32,963 bases of DNA from Rhodocyclaceae bacterium UBA2271 (GTDB taxonomy: Bacteria > Pseudomonadota > Gammaproteobacteria > Burkholderiales > Rhodocyclaceae), in contig DDXB01000061.1 in assembly GCA_002347405.1 (NCBI GenBank), forward strand, positions 32,226 to 65,188, read 5' to 3'. Position 1 is the stretch's first letter. Each line of letters begins with the position of its first letter. The position numbers were made by a program, and so were the translations under genes. Positions 16,105 to 26,142 of the stretch are shown piece by piece. The notes beneath the pieces are model-generated. The model saw only the letters and a program-made list of their open reading frames with translations, searched no databases and was not told the DNA's origin.

Positions 16105-16555
16105 TCAGCAGGCAGCGGACAGCGGACAGCGGACAGCCACTGGCATGGTAATGGCATTTGATTTTGGCCTGAAACGCATCGGCGTCGCCATCGGGGAAAC
16201 CCTGCTGGCCAGTGCCCGGCCGCTCACTATTATTGAAGACGAAGTTAACGAACGGCGTTTTGCCGCCATCGGCAAGCTGATCGCCGAGTGGCAACCGGCG
16301 CGGCTGGTGGTCGGCCTGCCGCGCCATGTCGATGGCAGCGAACACGCCTTCGCCGCCCGCTGCGACCGCTTTGCCCGCCAATTGGCCGGCCGCTTCGGCC
16401 TGCCGGTCGAGTTCGCCGACGAACGCTTTTCATCCTGCGCCGCCGCGTCGCAACTCGGCGGTGACAAACGCCAGGCCCGGGTTGATGCCGCGGCTGCCGC
16501 CATCATCCTCCAAGACTGGTTTGACCAACATGCTCACCCTGCCCGCAGTCACTGA
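16097..16555 (+). CDS. ruvX: Putative pre-16S rRNA nuclease / Holliday junction resolvase RuvX
   Basis: RNase H-fold nuclease (YqgF), implicated in 16S rRNA 5' end maturation. Motifs are MAFDFGLKRIGVAIG (catalytic Asp), LVVGLPRHVDGSE, VEFADERFSSCAA (catalytic Glu region) and KRQARVDAAAAAIIL (third acidic residue). The start is uncertain. The listed ATG at 16097 gives an atypical leader, MPDQQAADSGQRTATG, encoded by a 7-bp tandem repeat. ATGs at 16145 and 16151 would give MVMAFDFG or MAFDFG, nearer to family N-termini. No candidate has a strong ribosome binding site. The C-terminus overlaps pyrR by 26 nt. The order yqgE-ruvX-pyrR-pyrB is widespread in beta- and gammaproteobacteria. Confidence 0.9.
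   Translation: MPDQQAADSGQRTATGMVMAFDFGLKRIGVAIGETLLASARPLTIIEDEVNERRFAAIGKLIAEWQPARLVVGLPRHVDGSEHAFAARCDRFARQLAGRFGLPVEFADERFSSCAAASQLGGDKRQARVDAAAAAIILQDWFDQHAHPARSH
16113..16137 (+). repeat. 7-bp tandem repeat CAGCGGA, about 3.6 copies
   Basis: Three full CAGCGGA units followed by CAGC, at the 5' end of ruvX and just downstream of the yqgE stop. Because 7 is not a multiple of 3, a gain or loss of one unit would shift the frame between ATG 16097 and the RuvX core, but would be harmless if translation begins at 16145. Confidence 0.85.
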
Positions 16556-17030
16556 CCTGATCGACCAACTGGCCACGCAAATGCGGCCGCACGTCCAGCC
16601 CGACACGGTGCTGGTCGGCATTCACACCGGCGGCGTCTGGGTGGCCGAACTACTGCAAGCCAGGCTCGGACTGGCCGTGCCCCCCGCCAGCATCGATGTC
16701 TCGCTGCATCGCGACGACCACCATCTGGGCAACGGCCTGAAATCCAGCGGGCGCGCTTCGCAATTGCCGGGCAATGTCGAGGGCGCGCACCTGATTCTGG
16801 TCGATGACGTGCTATATACCGGGCGCACCATTCGTGCCGCATTGAACGAGATTTTCGACTATGGCCGGCCGGCGCGAGTCGAGCTGGCGGTGCTGACCGA
16901 CCGCGGTGGCCGCGAACTGCCGATCGCCGCCACCTATTGTCCGCATGTGCTGTCGCTGCCGGCGAGCCAGAGCCTGAACCTTACCCGCGCTGCTGACGGC
17001 AAGCTGAGTTTCCATTTAAGCGAAAAATGA
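16530..17030 (+). CDS. pyrR: PyrR: pyrimidine operon regulator / uracil phosphoribosyltransferase
   Basis: 166-residue type I phosphoribosyltransferase. The PRPP loop is LILVDDVLYTGRTIRAALNEIFDYGRP. The N-terminal half has LVGIHTGGVWVAELL, the middle has IDVSLHRDDHH, and ELAVLTDRGGRELPIAATYCP completes the PyrR profile. In Bacillus PyrR binds pyr mRNA and controls attenuation. In proteobacteria its RNA role is less certain, though it keeps the same position next to pyrB. It starts at ATG 16530 inside the ruvX end, giving MLTLPAVTDLIDQL. The 63-nt gap to pyrB has no obvious anti-terminator structure, so classical attenuation between pyrR and pyrB is not supported. Confidence 0.92.
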   Translation: MLTLPAVTDLIDQLATQMRPHVQPDTVLVGIHTGGVWVAELLQARLGLAVPPASIDVSLHRDDHHLGNGLKSSGRASQLPGNVEGAHLILVDDVLYTGRTIRAALNEIFDYGRPARVELAVLTDRGGRELPIAATYCPHVLSLPASQSLNLTRAADGKLSFHLSEK

Positions 17031-17051
17031 AACCGGGGATAACTCTTCTCC

Positions 17052-17075
17052 CTGTTCTCCGTGTCCTCCGTGGCG
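17052..17075. repeat. CACGG-periodic tract between pyrR and pyrB
   Basis: Read on the minus strand this is CGCCACGGAGGA then CACGGAGAACAG, the same 9-nt-periodic CACGGnGRA pattern as the arms at 3694-3721 and 3828-3855. It lies just upstream of the pyrB ribosome binding site (GAGG before ATG 17094). Confidence 0.6.
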
Positions 17076-17093
17076 TGAACCGAGGTTTATAGG

Positions 17094-18077
17094 ATGAATC
17101 TGGCAAACCCCCAACTCAACGATCATGGCGAGCTGATCCACCTGCTCTCCCTTGATGGCCTGCCGCGCGAAATTCTCCACGGCATTCTCGATCGCGCCGC
17201 GCCATTCACGGCGGTGGCCGAACGCGAAGTGAAGAAGGTTCCGCTGTTGCGTGGCAAGAGCGTGTTCAACCTGTTCTTCGAGAACTCGACGCGCACCCGC
17301 ACCACCTTCGAGATCGCCGCCAAGCGGCTGTCGGCGGATGTCATCAACCTCAACATCAACACTTCCAGCGCCGCCAAGGGCGAGAGTCTGCTCGACACCG
17401 TCGACAACCTCGCCGCCATGCAGGCCGACATGTTTGTCGTGCGCCACGCTGCCTCCGGCGCGCCCTACCTGATCGCCCAGCACCTGGCCGCCACCGGGCG
17501 CAACCACATTCACGTCGTCAATGCCGGCGATGGCAGCCATTCGCACCCGACGCAGGGGCTGCTGGACATGTACACCATCCGCCATTACAAGCGCGATTTC
17601 ACCAAGCTGACCGTGGCGGTGGTCGGCGACATCCTGCATTCGCGCGTGGCGCGCAGCCAGTTGCATGCCCTGGTTACCCTGGGCGTGCCCGAGATTCGCC
17701 TGGTCGGCCCGAAGACGCTGTTGCCCGCCGCCGCCGCGCGCATGATCGACAAGGGCCCGCTGCGGGTGTGCCACGACATCAACGAGGGACTGAAGGGCGC
17801 CGACGTGGTGATGACCCTGCGCCTGCAGAACGAACGCATGCAGGGCGCGCTCCTGCCCAGCCCGCAGGAATACTTCAAATCCTACGGGCTGACGCAAGAA
17901 AAGCTCCAGCTCGCCAAGCCCGACGCCATCGTCATGCATCCGGGGCCGATGAATCGCGGCATCGAAATCGACTCCGCCGTCGCCGACGGCAAGCAGGCGG
18001 TCATCCTGCCGCAGGTGACTTTCGGCATCGCGGTGCGCATGGCCGTGATGAGCATGCTGGCGGGAGGTGGATCATGA
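17094..18077 (+). CDS. pyrB: Aspartate carbamoyltransferase catalytic subunit
   Basis: Condenses carbamoyl phosphate with aspartate, the committed step of pyrimidine synthesis. 327 residues. The carbamoyl-phosphate loop is FENSTRTRTTFE (S65-T66-R67-T68-R69), the 80s-loop lysine is K95 in SSAAKGESLLDT, and HPTQGLLDMYTI begins at H151. VAVVGDILHSRVARS and IVMHPGPMNRGIEID are also present. It belongs to the longer ATCase class (about 320-340 residues) that pairs with a PyrC-like subunit rather than PyrI. A pyrC' homologue indeed follows, and no pyrI is present. A GAGG ribosome binding site lies about 8 nt before the ATG. Confidence 0.96.
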   Translation: MNLANPQLNDHGELIHLLSLDGLPREILHGILDRAAPFTAVAEREVKKVPLLRGKSVFNLFFENSTRTRTTFEIAAKRLSADVINLNINTSSAAKGESLLDTVDNLAAMQADMFVVRHAASGAPYLIAQHLAATGRNHIHVVNAGDGSHSHPTQGLLDMYTIRHYKRDFTKLTVAVVGDILHSRVARSQLHALVTLGVPEIRLVGPKTLLPAAAARMIDKGPLRVCHDINEGLKGADVVMTLRLQNERMQGALLPSPQEYFKSYGLTQEKLQLAKPDAIVMHPGPMNRGIEIDSAVADGKQAVILPQVTFGIAVRMAVMSMLAGGGS

Positions 18078-18092
18078 CGCCCGCCACCCATT

Positions 18093-18114
18093 CGCCCCCC
18101 TCGCGGGGGGGGCC
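18093..18114. repeat. G/C-run hairpin after pyrB
   Basis: CCCCCC (18095-18100), loop TCGC, GGGGGG (18105-18110), with two further G before CC. It starts 17 nt after the pyrB stop. No T-run follows, so it is probably an RNA-stabilising or weak terminator hairpin, or another intergenic palindrome. Confidence 0.55.
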
Positions 18115-18191
18115 AAACGGCTCGCTGCACTCGTCTGTTACGGGGCGCTCCGTTCTGGTTTGGGCGCGGGTTGCGGCTGGCGCCGCGTGCC

Positions 18192-18312
18192 ACGTTTGCT
18201 TGGCAGCCCTCTCCCTCAATCCCTCTCCCGCAAGCGGGAGAGGGAAGCTATCTGCCTCCTCTCTCCCGCTGGGAGAGAGGTCGGGAGAGAGGGATTGGCC
18301 CGGCGCAAACGT
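18192..18312. repeat. Dispersed repeat family 2, copy 2 (double hairpin in pyrB-pyrC' gap)
   Basis: The first hairpin pairs CCCTCTCCCGC (18221-18231) with GCGGGAGAGGG (18234-18244). The second pairs CCTCTCTCCC (18258-18267) with GGGAGAGAGG (18271-18280) around loop GCT. It shares a block of more than 25 nt (including CTATCTGCCTCCTCTCTCCC) with the copy at 14803. An 8-nt inverted repeat, ACGTTTGC at 18192-18199 and GCAAACGT at 18305-18312, flanks this copy. Together with the adjacent hairpins this explains the unusual 337-nt gap between pyrB and pyrC'. Confidence 0.8.
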
Positions 18313-18381
18313 TGCGTATTTCACGTTAAGGAAGTGGGTGGCTCTGGTTCAGACGCCTTGCGGCTTCCGGTTTGTTGACTC

Positions 18382-18414
18382 GCTGCCTCCTTGGGGCGGC
18401 CCTGCGGAGGCAGC
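18382..18414 (+). promoter_or_regulatory. Hairpin masking the pyrC' ribosome binding site
   Basis: GCTGCCTCC (18382-18390) is perfectly complementary to GGAGGCAGC (18406-18414), which contains the only Shine-Dalgarno sequence of pyrC' and ends at the base before its ATG. The 15-nt loop is GC-rich. When folded, the ribosome site would be occluded. Confidence 0.6.
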
Positions 18415-19704
18415 ATGAAGATTGAGATCAAGAACGGTCGGGTCATCGATCCGGCCAGCGGCTTCGACCGTGCCGCCAACGTTTTTGTTGCCCATGGCAA
18501 GATAGTCGGCGCTGGCGAGACGGCGCCCGACGGCTTTACTGCCGAAGGCGTGATCGATGCCAGCGGCTGCATCGTCTGTCCCGGCCTGATCGACCTCTCG
18601 GCGCGCCTGCGCGAACCCGGTTTCGAATACAAGGCGACGCTTGAATCCGAGATGGCGGCGGCGGCGGCCGGCGGAGTCACCCGCCTGGTCTGCCCGCCCG
18701 ACACCGACCCGCCGCTCGACGAACCGGGGCTGGTCGAGATGCTCAAGTATCGCGCGCGCCAGCCGGGTTTTGCCCATGTCCATCCGCTCGGCGCCCTCAC
18801 CATTGGCCTGGCCGGGCAGCGCCTCACCGAAATGGCGGAGCTGGCCGAGGCAGGCTGTATCGCCTTCGGTCAGGCCGACGTCAGCGTGGTGGATACCAAG
18901 GTGCTGTTGCGGGCCATGCAATACGCCGCCACCTTTGGCTTCCCCGTCTGGCTGCAGGCTCAGGATGCGCATCTCGCCAAAGGCGGGGTTGCCCACGACG
19001 GGGGAATCGCCGCGCGACTCGGCCTGGCCGGCATTCCGGTAGTCGCCGAAACCGTGGCGCTGGCCACCTACCTGCAACTGGCGGAGGAGACGGGCGTACG
19101 CCTGCACATTCGCCGCCTGTCATCGGCCGCCGGACTGGAACTGGTCCGGGCCGCCCGTGCCGACGGCCTGCCCGTCACCTGCGACATCACCACCCAGCAC
19201 CTGCACCTGTGCGACCGCGACATCGGATTTTTCAATGCGCACGCCCGTCTCAACCCGCCGCTGCGCTCGGCCAGGGATCGTGCCGCGTTGGCGCTCGGCC
19301 TGGCCGACGGCAGCATCGATGTGCTGTGCTCGGACCACACCCCCGTCGATGATGACGCCAAGCAGTTGCCCTTCGAAGAGGCCGAACCCGGCGCCACCGG
19401 GCTGGAACTGCTGTTGCCGCTCACCCTGCGCTGGGCCGGCACGGCGCAGTTGCCGTTGAGCACGGCACTGGCCCGCATCACCAGTGATCCGGCGCGCATT
19501 CTCGGTCTCGATTGCGGCCGCATTGCGGTCGGCGCGCCTGCCGACCTGTGCGTGTTCGACCCCGCAACCCGCTTTACCGTCAGTCGCGAACGCCTGAAGA
19601 GCCAGGGCAAGAACACGCCCTTCCTCGGCCAGGAACTGGCCGGCGAAGTGCGCTACACGCTGATCGATGGCCATCTGGCCTATGCCGCGGAAAAGCTGCT
19701 GTGA
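18415..19704 (+). CDS. pyrC': Non-catalytic dihydroorotase homologue (PyrC'), ATCase partner
   Basis: 429-residue amidohydrolase-fold protein related to type I dihydroorotase, but without its metal centre. Where active enzymes have D-x-H-x-H-LREPG, this has IDLSARLREPG: S62 and R64 replace both histidines. The usual MPNTxP is CPPDTDP, HCED is replaced by QAQDA and the HxxHVS histidine region reads LHIRRLSS, while SDHTP remains. In Pseudomonas such a PyrC' is catalytically dead and required to assemble active PyrB dodecamers; the same role is inferred here. A true dihydroorotase must then be encoded elsewhere. ATG 18415 has GGAGG just upstream and gives MKIEIKNGRVIDPASGFD; the frame is open slightly further. 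The end overlaps the next start (GTGA). Confidence 0.9.
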   Translation: MKIEIKNGRVIDPASGFDRAANVFVAHGKIVGAGETAPDGFTAEGVIDASGCIVCPGLIDLSARLREPGFEYKATLESEMAAAAAGGVTRLVCPPDTDPPLDEPGLVEMLKYRARQPGFAHVHPLGALTIGLAGQRLTEMAELAEAGCIAFGQADVSVVDTKVLLRAMQYAATFGFPVWLQAQDAHLAKGGVAHDGGIAARLGLAGIPVVAETVALATYLQLAEETGVRLHIRRLSSAAGLELVRAARADGLPVTCDITTQHLHLCDRDIGFFNAHARLNPPLRSARDRAALALGLADGSIDVLCSDHTPVDDDAKQLPFEEAEPGATGLELLLPLTLRWAGTAQLPLSTALARITSDPARILGLDCGRIAVGAPADLCVFDPATRFTVSRERLKSQGKNTPFLGQELAGEVRYTLIDGHLAYAAEKLL

Positions 19705-20042
19705 TCGTTACCTTCAAATCCGCGGCCAGCGCCGATGTCATCTACTTCGGGGACGTCGCCAAGCGCATGATGGAGCTGATGGGCAAGGATGCCAGCGACC
19801 AGGGCATCGTCACCGTCGAGCAACTGCCCGAGGCCATTGCCCGACTGAAGCTGGCGATTGCGGAAGACAAGGAGCGCCATCGCCAGCACGTCCTTGACGA
19901 CGAACCGAAAACGGAGGCTGACGCAGGCGGCGGCCCCTGCGCCACCCGCCCCTTTGTCAGCCTGACGCAGCGCGCCGCGCCGCTGCTGGCGATGCTGGAA
20001 GAATCATTGGGCGAAAAGAAGCCGGTGGTCTGGGGCGTCTAG
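19701..20042 (+). CDS. DUF1840 domain-containing protein
   Basis: 113-residue soluble protein of unknown function matching the DUF1840 family seen in betaproteobacteria: MIVTFKSAASADVIYFGDVAKRMMELMGKD near the N-terminus and RPFVSLTQRAAPLLAMLEESLGEKKPVVWGV at the C-terminus. The start is a GTG at 19701 overlapping the pyrC' TGA, so it is translationally coupled to the pyrimidine genes. The long upstream extension of the frame lies inside pyrC' and is not used. Its TAG stop is the first part of the terminator stem. Nothing here reveals a function, and the coupling to pyrC' may be incidental. Confidence 0.85.
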   Translation: MIVTFKSAASADVIYFGDVAKRMMELMGKDASDQGIVTVEQLPEAIARLKLAIAEDKERHRQHVLDDEPKTEADAGGGPCATRPFVSLTQRAAPLLAMLEESLGEKKPVVWGV

Positions 20043-20082
20043 TAAAACGCCCGCCCCCCCGCGAAGGGGCGGGCGTTTTACT
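20041..20082. terminator. Bidirectional intrinsic terminator
   Basis: A perfect 17-bp stem: AGTAAAACGCCCGCCCC (20041-20057) and GGGGCGGGCGTTTTACT (20066-20082) around an 8-nt loop. Each strand ends in a TTTTACT tail after a G/C-rich stem, so it works in both directions. It includes the stop codons of the plus-strand DUF1840 gene (TAG) and of the minus-strand gene (TAA). Confidence 0.93.
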
Positions 20083-20530
20083 GTTTGCTCTGGCCCATGC
20101 CGATGAGGGAAATGGGGAATACGGCTTCGGGGCCGGCGCCGCGACTCGGCAGGTTCTTGTAATCCGGCATCTGTTCGGCATTGACGCCGGAAGCCTGGAC
20201 CAGTTTCTGGATCAGCAGCTGGATCTGGTCGGTCCCCCAATCCTCTTCGTAGCGGGTCGGCAGGAAGCGCAGTTCGCGCACGCTATCGGGTATCTCGTCG
20301 GCCGAGACGGCCTCGTTGGCAGCGTGGGCTGTTGAAAAGAACGGGCCGGCGATGAAGCTCAGGCGCAGCTCGCCGGCAGCATCAAGATCAAGGATGAAGA
20401 TGCGCGCGCCCTCGGCGGTTTCATCGTCATCGCCAAACACCGGCATGGCCGTAAAGGCCGCCTTCTTTTGCTGCTGGACGTAGCTGACGGCATCGTTGAA
20501 GGACATGCGGTTGTCTGTGGTGTCAGTCAT
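20078..20530 (-). CDS. Conserved-looking hypothetical protein downstream of metH
   Basis: 150-residue acidic soluble protein that I do not recognise. It has no signal peptide, membrane helix or metal motif. Visible are an N-terminal helix SFNDAVSYVQQQKKAAFTAMP, a strand-rich middle (ARIFILDLDAAGELRLSFIAGPFF) and a helix TDQIQLLIQKLVQASGV. AGGAG lies about 7 nt before the ATG, and codon use and start are convincing. It lies 39 nt downstream of metH on the same strand and ends in the shared terminator, so it is probably the last gene of the metH transcript. Confidence 0.8.
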   Translation of the reverse strand: MTDTTDNRMSFNDAVSYVQQQKKAAFTAMPVFGDDDETAEGARIFILDLDAAGELRLSFIAGPFFSTAHAANEAVSADEIPDSVRELRFLPTRYEEDWGTDQIQLLIQKLVQASGVNAEQMPDYKNLPSRGAGPEAVFPISLIGMGQSKQ

Positions 20531-20569
20531 GCGGATTCTCCTGTGTTGGGTTGCTCAACGGTTCCGGGT

Positions 20570-24376
<3,807 letters not shown>

Positions 24377-24434
24377 CGTGGGAGGGGCGGAAATGGTTGA
24401 AATCAATGGAAATTCTAGCATGCAGCAATTATTT

Positions 24435-24464
24435 GCTTGATTAATGGTGACATTAGTAATATTG
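24435..24464 (+). promoter_or_regulatory. Candidate sigma70 promoter for the rhodanese gene
   Basis: TTGCTT followed after 18 nt by TAATAT in the AT-rich 74-119 nt gap between metH and the divergent rhodanese gene. It would give a leader of about 25 nt ending in the AAGGAG ribosome site. This is a pattern match only. Confidence 0.35.
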
Positions 24465-24495
24465 TTTCAGGCCAAGCAATAAGGAGAAATTTCTG

Positions 24496-24888
24496 ATGGA
24501 ACACCTGACCCCCAAAGAGACGGAAAAATTTTTGCAGGACAACCCCAAGGCGCTGTTTGTCGATTGCCGCAGCGAAATGGAATTCCTCTTTGTCGGCCAT
24601 CCTGCCGGCGCGTTGCACGTGGCGTGGAATGATGGTCCGGACTGGGAAATCAACCCCCATTTTACCGGTGAAGTCAGGAAGTTCGCCGGCCATGCGACCG
24701 ATCGCCCCGTGGTGCTGATCTGCCGGTCAGGCTACCGTTCGGTCGATGCCGGCAGCGCGCTGGAAAAGGCCGGATTCACGCGTGTTTATAACGTGCTACA
24801 CGGCTTCGAGGGCGACCTCGACAACCATCACCACCGCGGTTCGGAAAACGGCTGGCGCTTTGAAGGTTTGCCCTGGGAACAATGCTGA
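24496..24888 (+). CDS. Rhodanese-like domain protein (sulfurtransferase)
   Basis: 130-residue single rhodanese domain, cytoplasmic, predicted to carry a persulfide on C76 in the active loop ICRSGYRS. Other blocks are ALFVDCRSEMEFLFVGHPAGALHVAWND (the CH2A-like N-terminal motif) and RVYNVLHGFEGD, the conserved C-terminal motif. The C-terminal NHHHRGSENGWRFEGLPWEQC is typical of this proteobacterial subgroup. AAGGAG lies about 9 nt before the ATG. It is divergent from metH and convergent with dsbB. The physiological sulfur acceptor cannot be inferred. Confidence 0.92.
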   Translation: MEHLTPKETEKFLQDNPKALFVDCRSEMEFLFVGHPAGALHVAWNDGPDWEINPHFTGEVRKFAGHATDRPVVLICRSGYRSVDAGSALEKAGFTRVYNVLHGFEGDLDNHHHRGSENGWRFEGLPWEQC

Positions 24889-24917
24889 TTATTCGCCAGG
24901 TTGCCGTCGCGGCTTGA

Positions 24918-25433
24918 TCAGTCGCGCTGCGGGCCGGCCACCGTCATCAAGAGTGCACGCAGGGCCAACAGCGTCATGGCCGTGAAGAACAGCAGCGACC
25001 ATTCGGCAATCGACAGGCCGAGAAACACCCAGCCGGCTTCCGAGCATAGACCGCTGGCCTCGAACAGCAATGGCACCTGTTTGCCGGCCCAGTCGACGAA
25101 TTGCTCCCACCAGGGTTGTCCGCCACCGCAACTGATGCCCTTGGCAAAGCGTTGCAGCCAGGTCTGGTAGCCGGCAATGAAAGCGCCGGTGCCGGCGGTC
25201 ACGGTCATCAGCAAGGCCAGCAACCGGTGACGGCTGGCGGTAACCAACAGAAGCAATGCCTCAATGCCGAGCAGCAGATACAACATGCGTTGCAGGATGC
25301 ACAGCGGACAGGCCGCCAGGTTCATGGTCGTGGCCAGCACGACCCCGCCCGCCACCAGCGCGCAGCCGACCAGTCCGATGCTCGCGAGTTGCCAGCGCGG
25401 ACTACGCCAGAAGGTGGTCAGGAGGGTGAGCAT
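24918..25433 (-). CDS. dsbB: Disulfide bond formation protein B
   Basis: 171-residue inner-membrane quinone reductase that reoxidises periplasmic DsbA. Four membrane helices are visible (about 15-34, 47-66, 70-92 and 135-165). The first periplasmic cysteine pair is C42-P-L-C45 in LAACPLCILQRM, and the second pair is C102 (GISCGGG) and C130 (SGLCSEAGW). The conserved arginine follows in ILQR. ATG 25433 gives MLTLLTTFWRSPRWQL; an in-frame TTG nine codons upstream is less likely. It faces the TlpA-like gene across a 120-nt gap, so two thiol-redox genes are divergently arranged. Confidence 0.93.
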   Translation of the reverse strand: MLTLLTTFWRSPRWQLASIGLVGCALVAGGVVLATTMNLAACPLCILQRMLYLLLGIEALLLLVTASRHRLLALLMTVTAGTGAFIAGYQTWLQRFAKGISCGGGQPWWEQFVDWAGKQVPLLFEASGLCSEAGWVFLGLSIAEWSLLFFTAMTLLALRALLMTVAGPQRD

Positions 25434-25539
25434 AGGGGACTCTTTTCGATGGGGGAGCAAAATGATAACAGTACCCGGGATAGCACCAATAGTCGGAGTG
25501 ACCGAAGGAAATCCCCGCGGGCCTGACGAGACGGCACCC

Positions 25540-25545
25540 TATAAT
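25540..25545 (+). promoter_or_regulatory. Perfect TATAAT -10 element 8 nt before the TlpA-like ATG
   Basis: TATAAT at 25540-25545 with ATG at 25554. Transcription would start at about 25552-25554, at or next to the ATG. No TTGACA-like -35 is at normal spacing, and there is no Shine-Dalgarno sequence before the ATG, so a leaderless message is the simplest reading. Confidence 0.45.
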
Positions 25546-25553
25546 ATTGCGCC

Positions 25554-26120
25554 ATGACTAAAACCCGATTGACCGCCATCCGTGCCGCCCTGCGCGACCC
25601 CAAGCGCTGGAAGCGCTGGGCGCTGGAGGCGCTGGTCCTGCTTGGAATCATTATTGCCATTACGCTCTGGCAGAATCGTGGCCTGCCCGAGGGCGCGGCT
25701 CCTCCGCTGGAGGGGATCGACACCGATGGCATTGCGGTCAGTCTGGCCGAAATGCAGAAAGATAATGCGCAGGAGGGCCAGATGCGCCCGACGCTGGTCG
25801 TGTTCTGGGCGACCTGGTGCCCGGTGTGCCGTGCCGAGGAAGACAATATCGAAGCAGTGGCCAGGGATTGGCCGGTGCTGTCGGTGGCCATGCAGTCGGG
25901 TAACGCAGAAGATGTCGATGATCACCTGCTGGCGCGCCGGCTCACCGTGCCTGCCGTCATTGATGACGATGCCGATATTGCCGACCTCTGGGGCGTGCGT
26001 GGTGTGCCCACCCATTTCATCGTCGATGCCGCTGGCAACATCCGCTTCCGCATGGTGGGTTACGCGTCTGAGTATGGCCTGCGGGCGCGACTGTGGTGGG
26101 TAGCGACTTTTCCGAAATGA
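25554..26120 (+). CDS. Membrane-anchored TlpA/DsbE-like thioredoxin
   Basis: 188-residue protein disulfide oxidoreductase with an N-terminal anchor at about residues 23-40 (ALEALVLLGIIIAITLWQ), preceded by a basic segment, so the thioredoxin domain should face the periplasm. The active site is FWATWCPVC with C89 and C92; the cis-proline is P152 in RGVPTHFIVDAAGNI. The WCPVC sequence and short size resemble the ScsD/TlpA group involved in periplasmic thiol reduction or protection. Divergent from dsbB, it fits a local redox pair. The start at ATG 25554 is the first in frame. A CcmG (cytochrome maturation) role is not supported, as no ccm genes are near. Confidence 0.9.
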   Translation: MTKTRLTAIRAALRDPKRWKRWALEALVLLGIIIAITLWQNRGLPEGAAPPLEGIDTDGIAVSLAEMQKDNAQEGQMRPTLVVFWATWCPVCRAEEDNIEAVARDWPVLSVAMQSGNAEDVDDHLLARRLTVPAVIDDDADIADLWGVRGVPTHFIVDAAGNIRFRMVGYASEYGLRARLWWVATFPK

Positions 26121-26142
26121 GGATGTACCTTCCTGAAAACTG

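Noticed and set aside
18067..18378. A ~100-codon open frame in the pyrB-pyrC' gap
   Set aside because: It consists of translated hairpin repeats (SLSRKRERE-type peptide) with no ribosome binding site, so it is repeat DNA and not a gene.
18502..18525. An eighth family 1 copy inside pyrC' (AGTCGGCGCTGGCG then AGACGGCG)
   Set aside because: It matches at most positions, but it encodes KIVGAGETAP at a place where dihydroorotase relatives normally have a similar GKI-type strand and turn. Coincidence or a decayed copy cannot be separated, so it was not counted.
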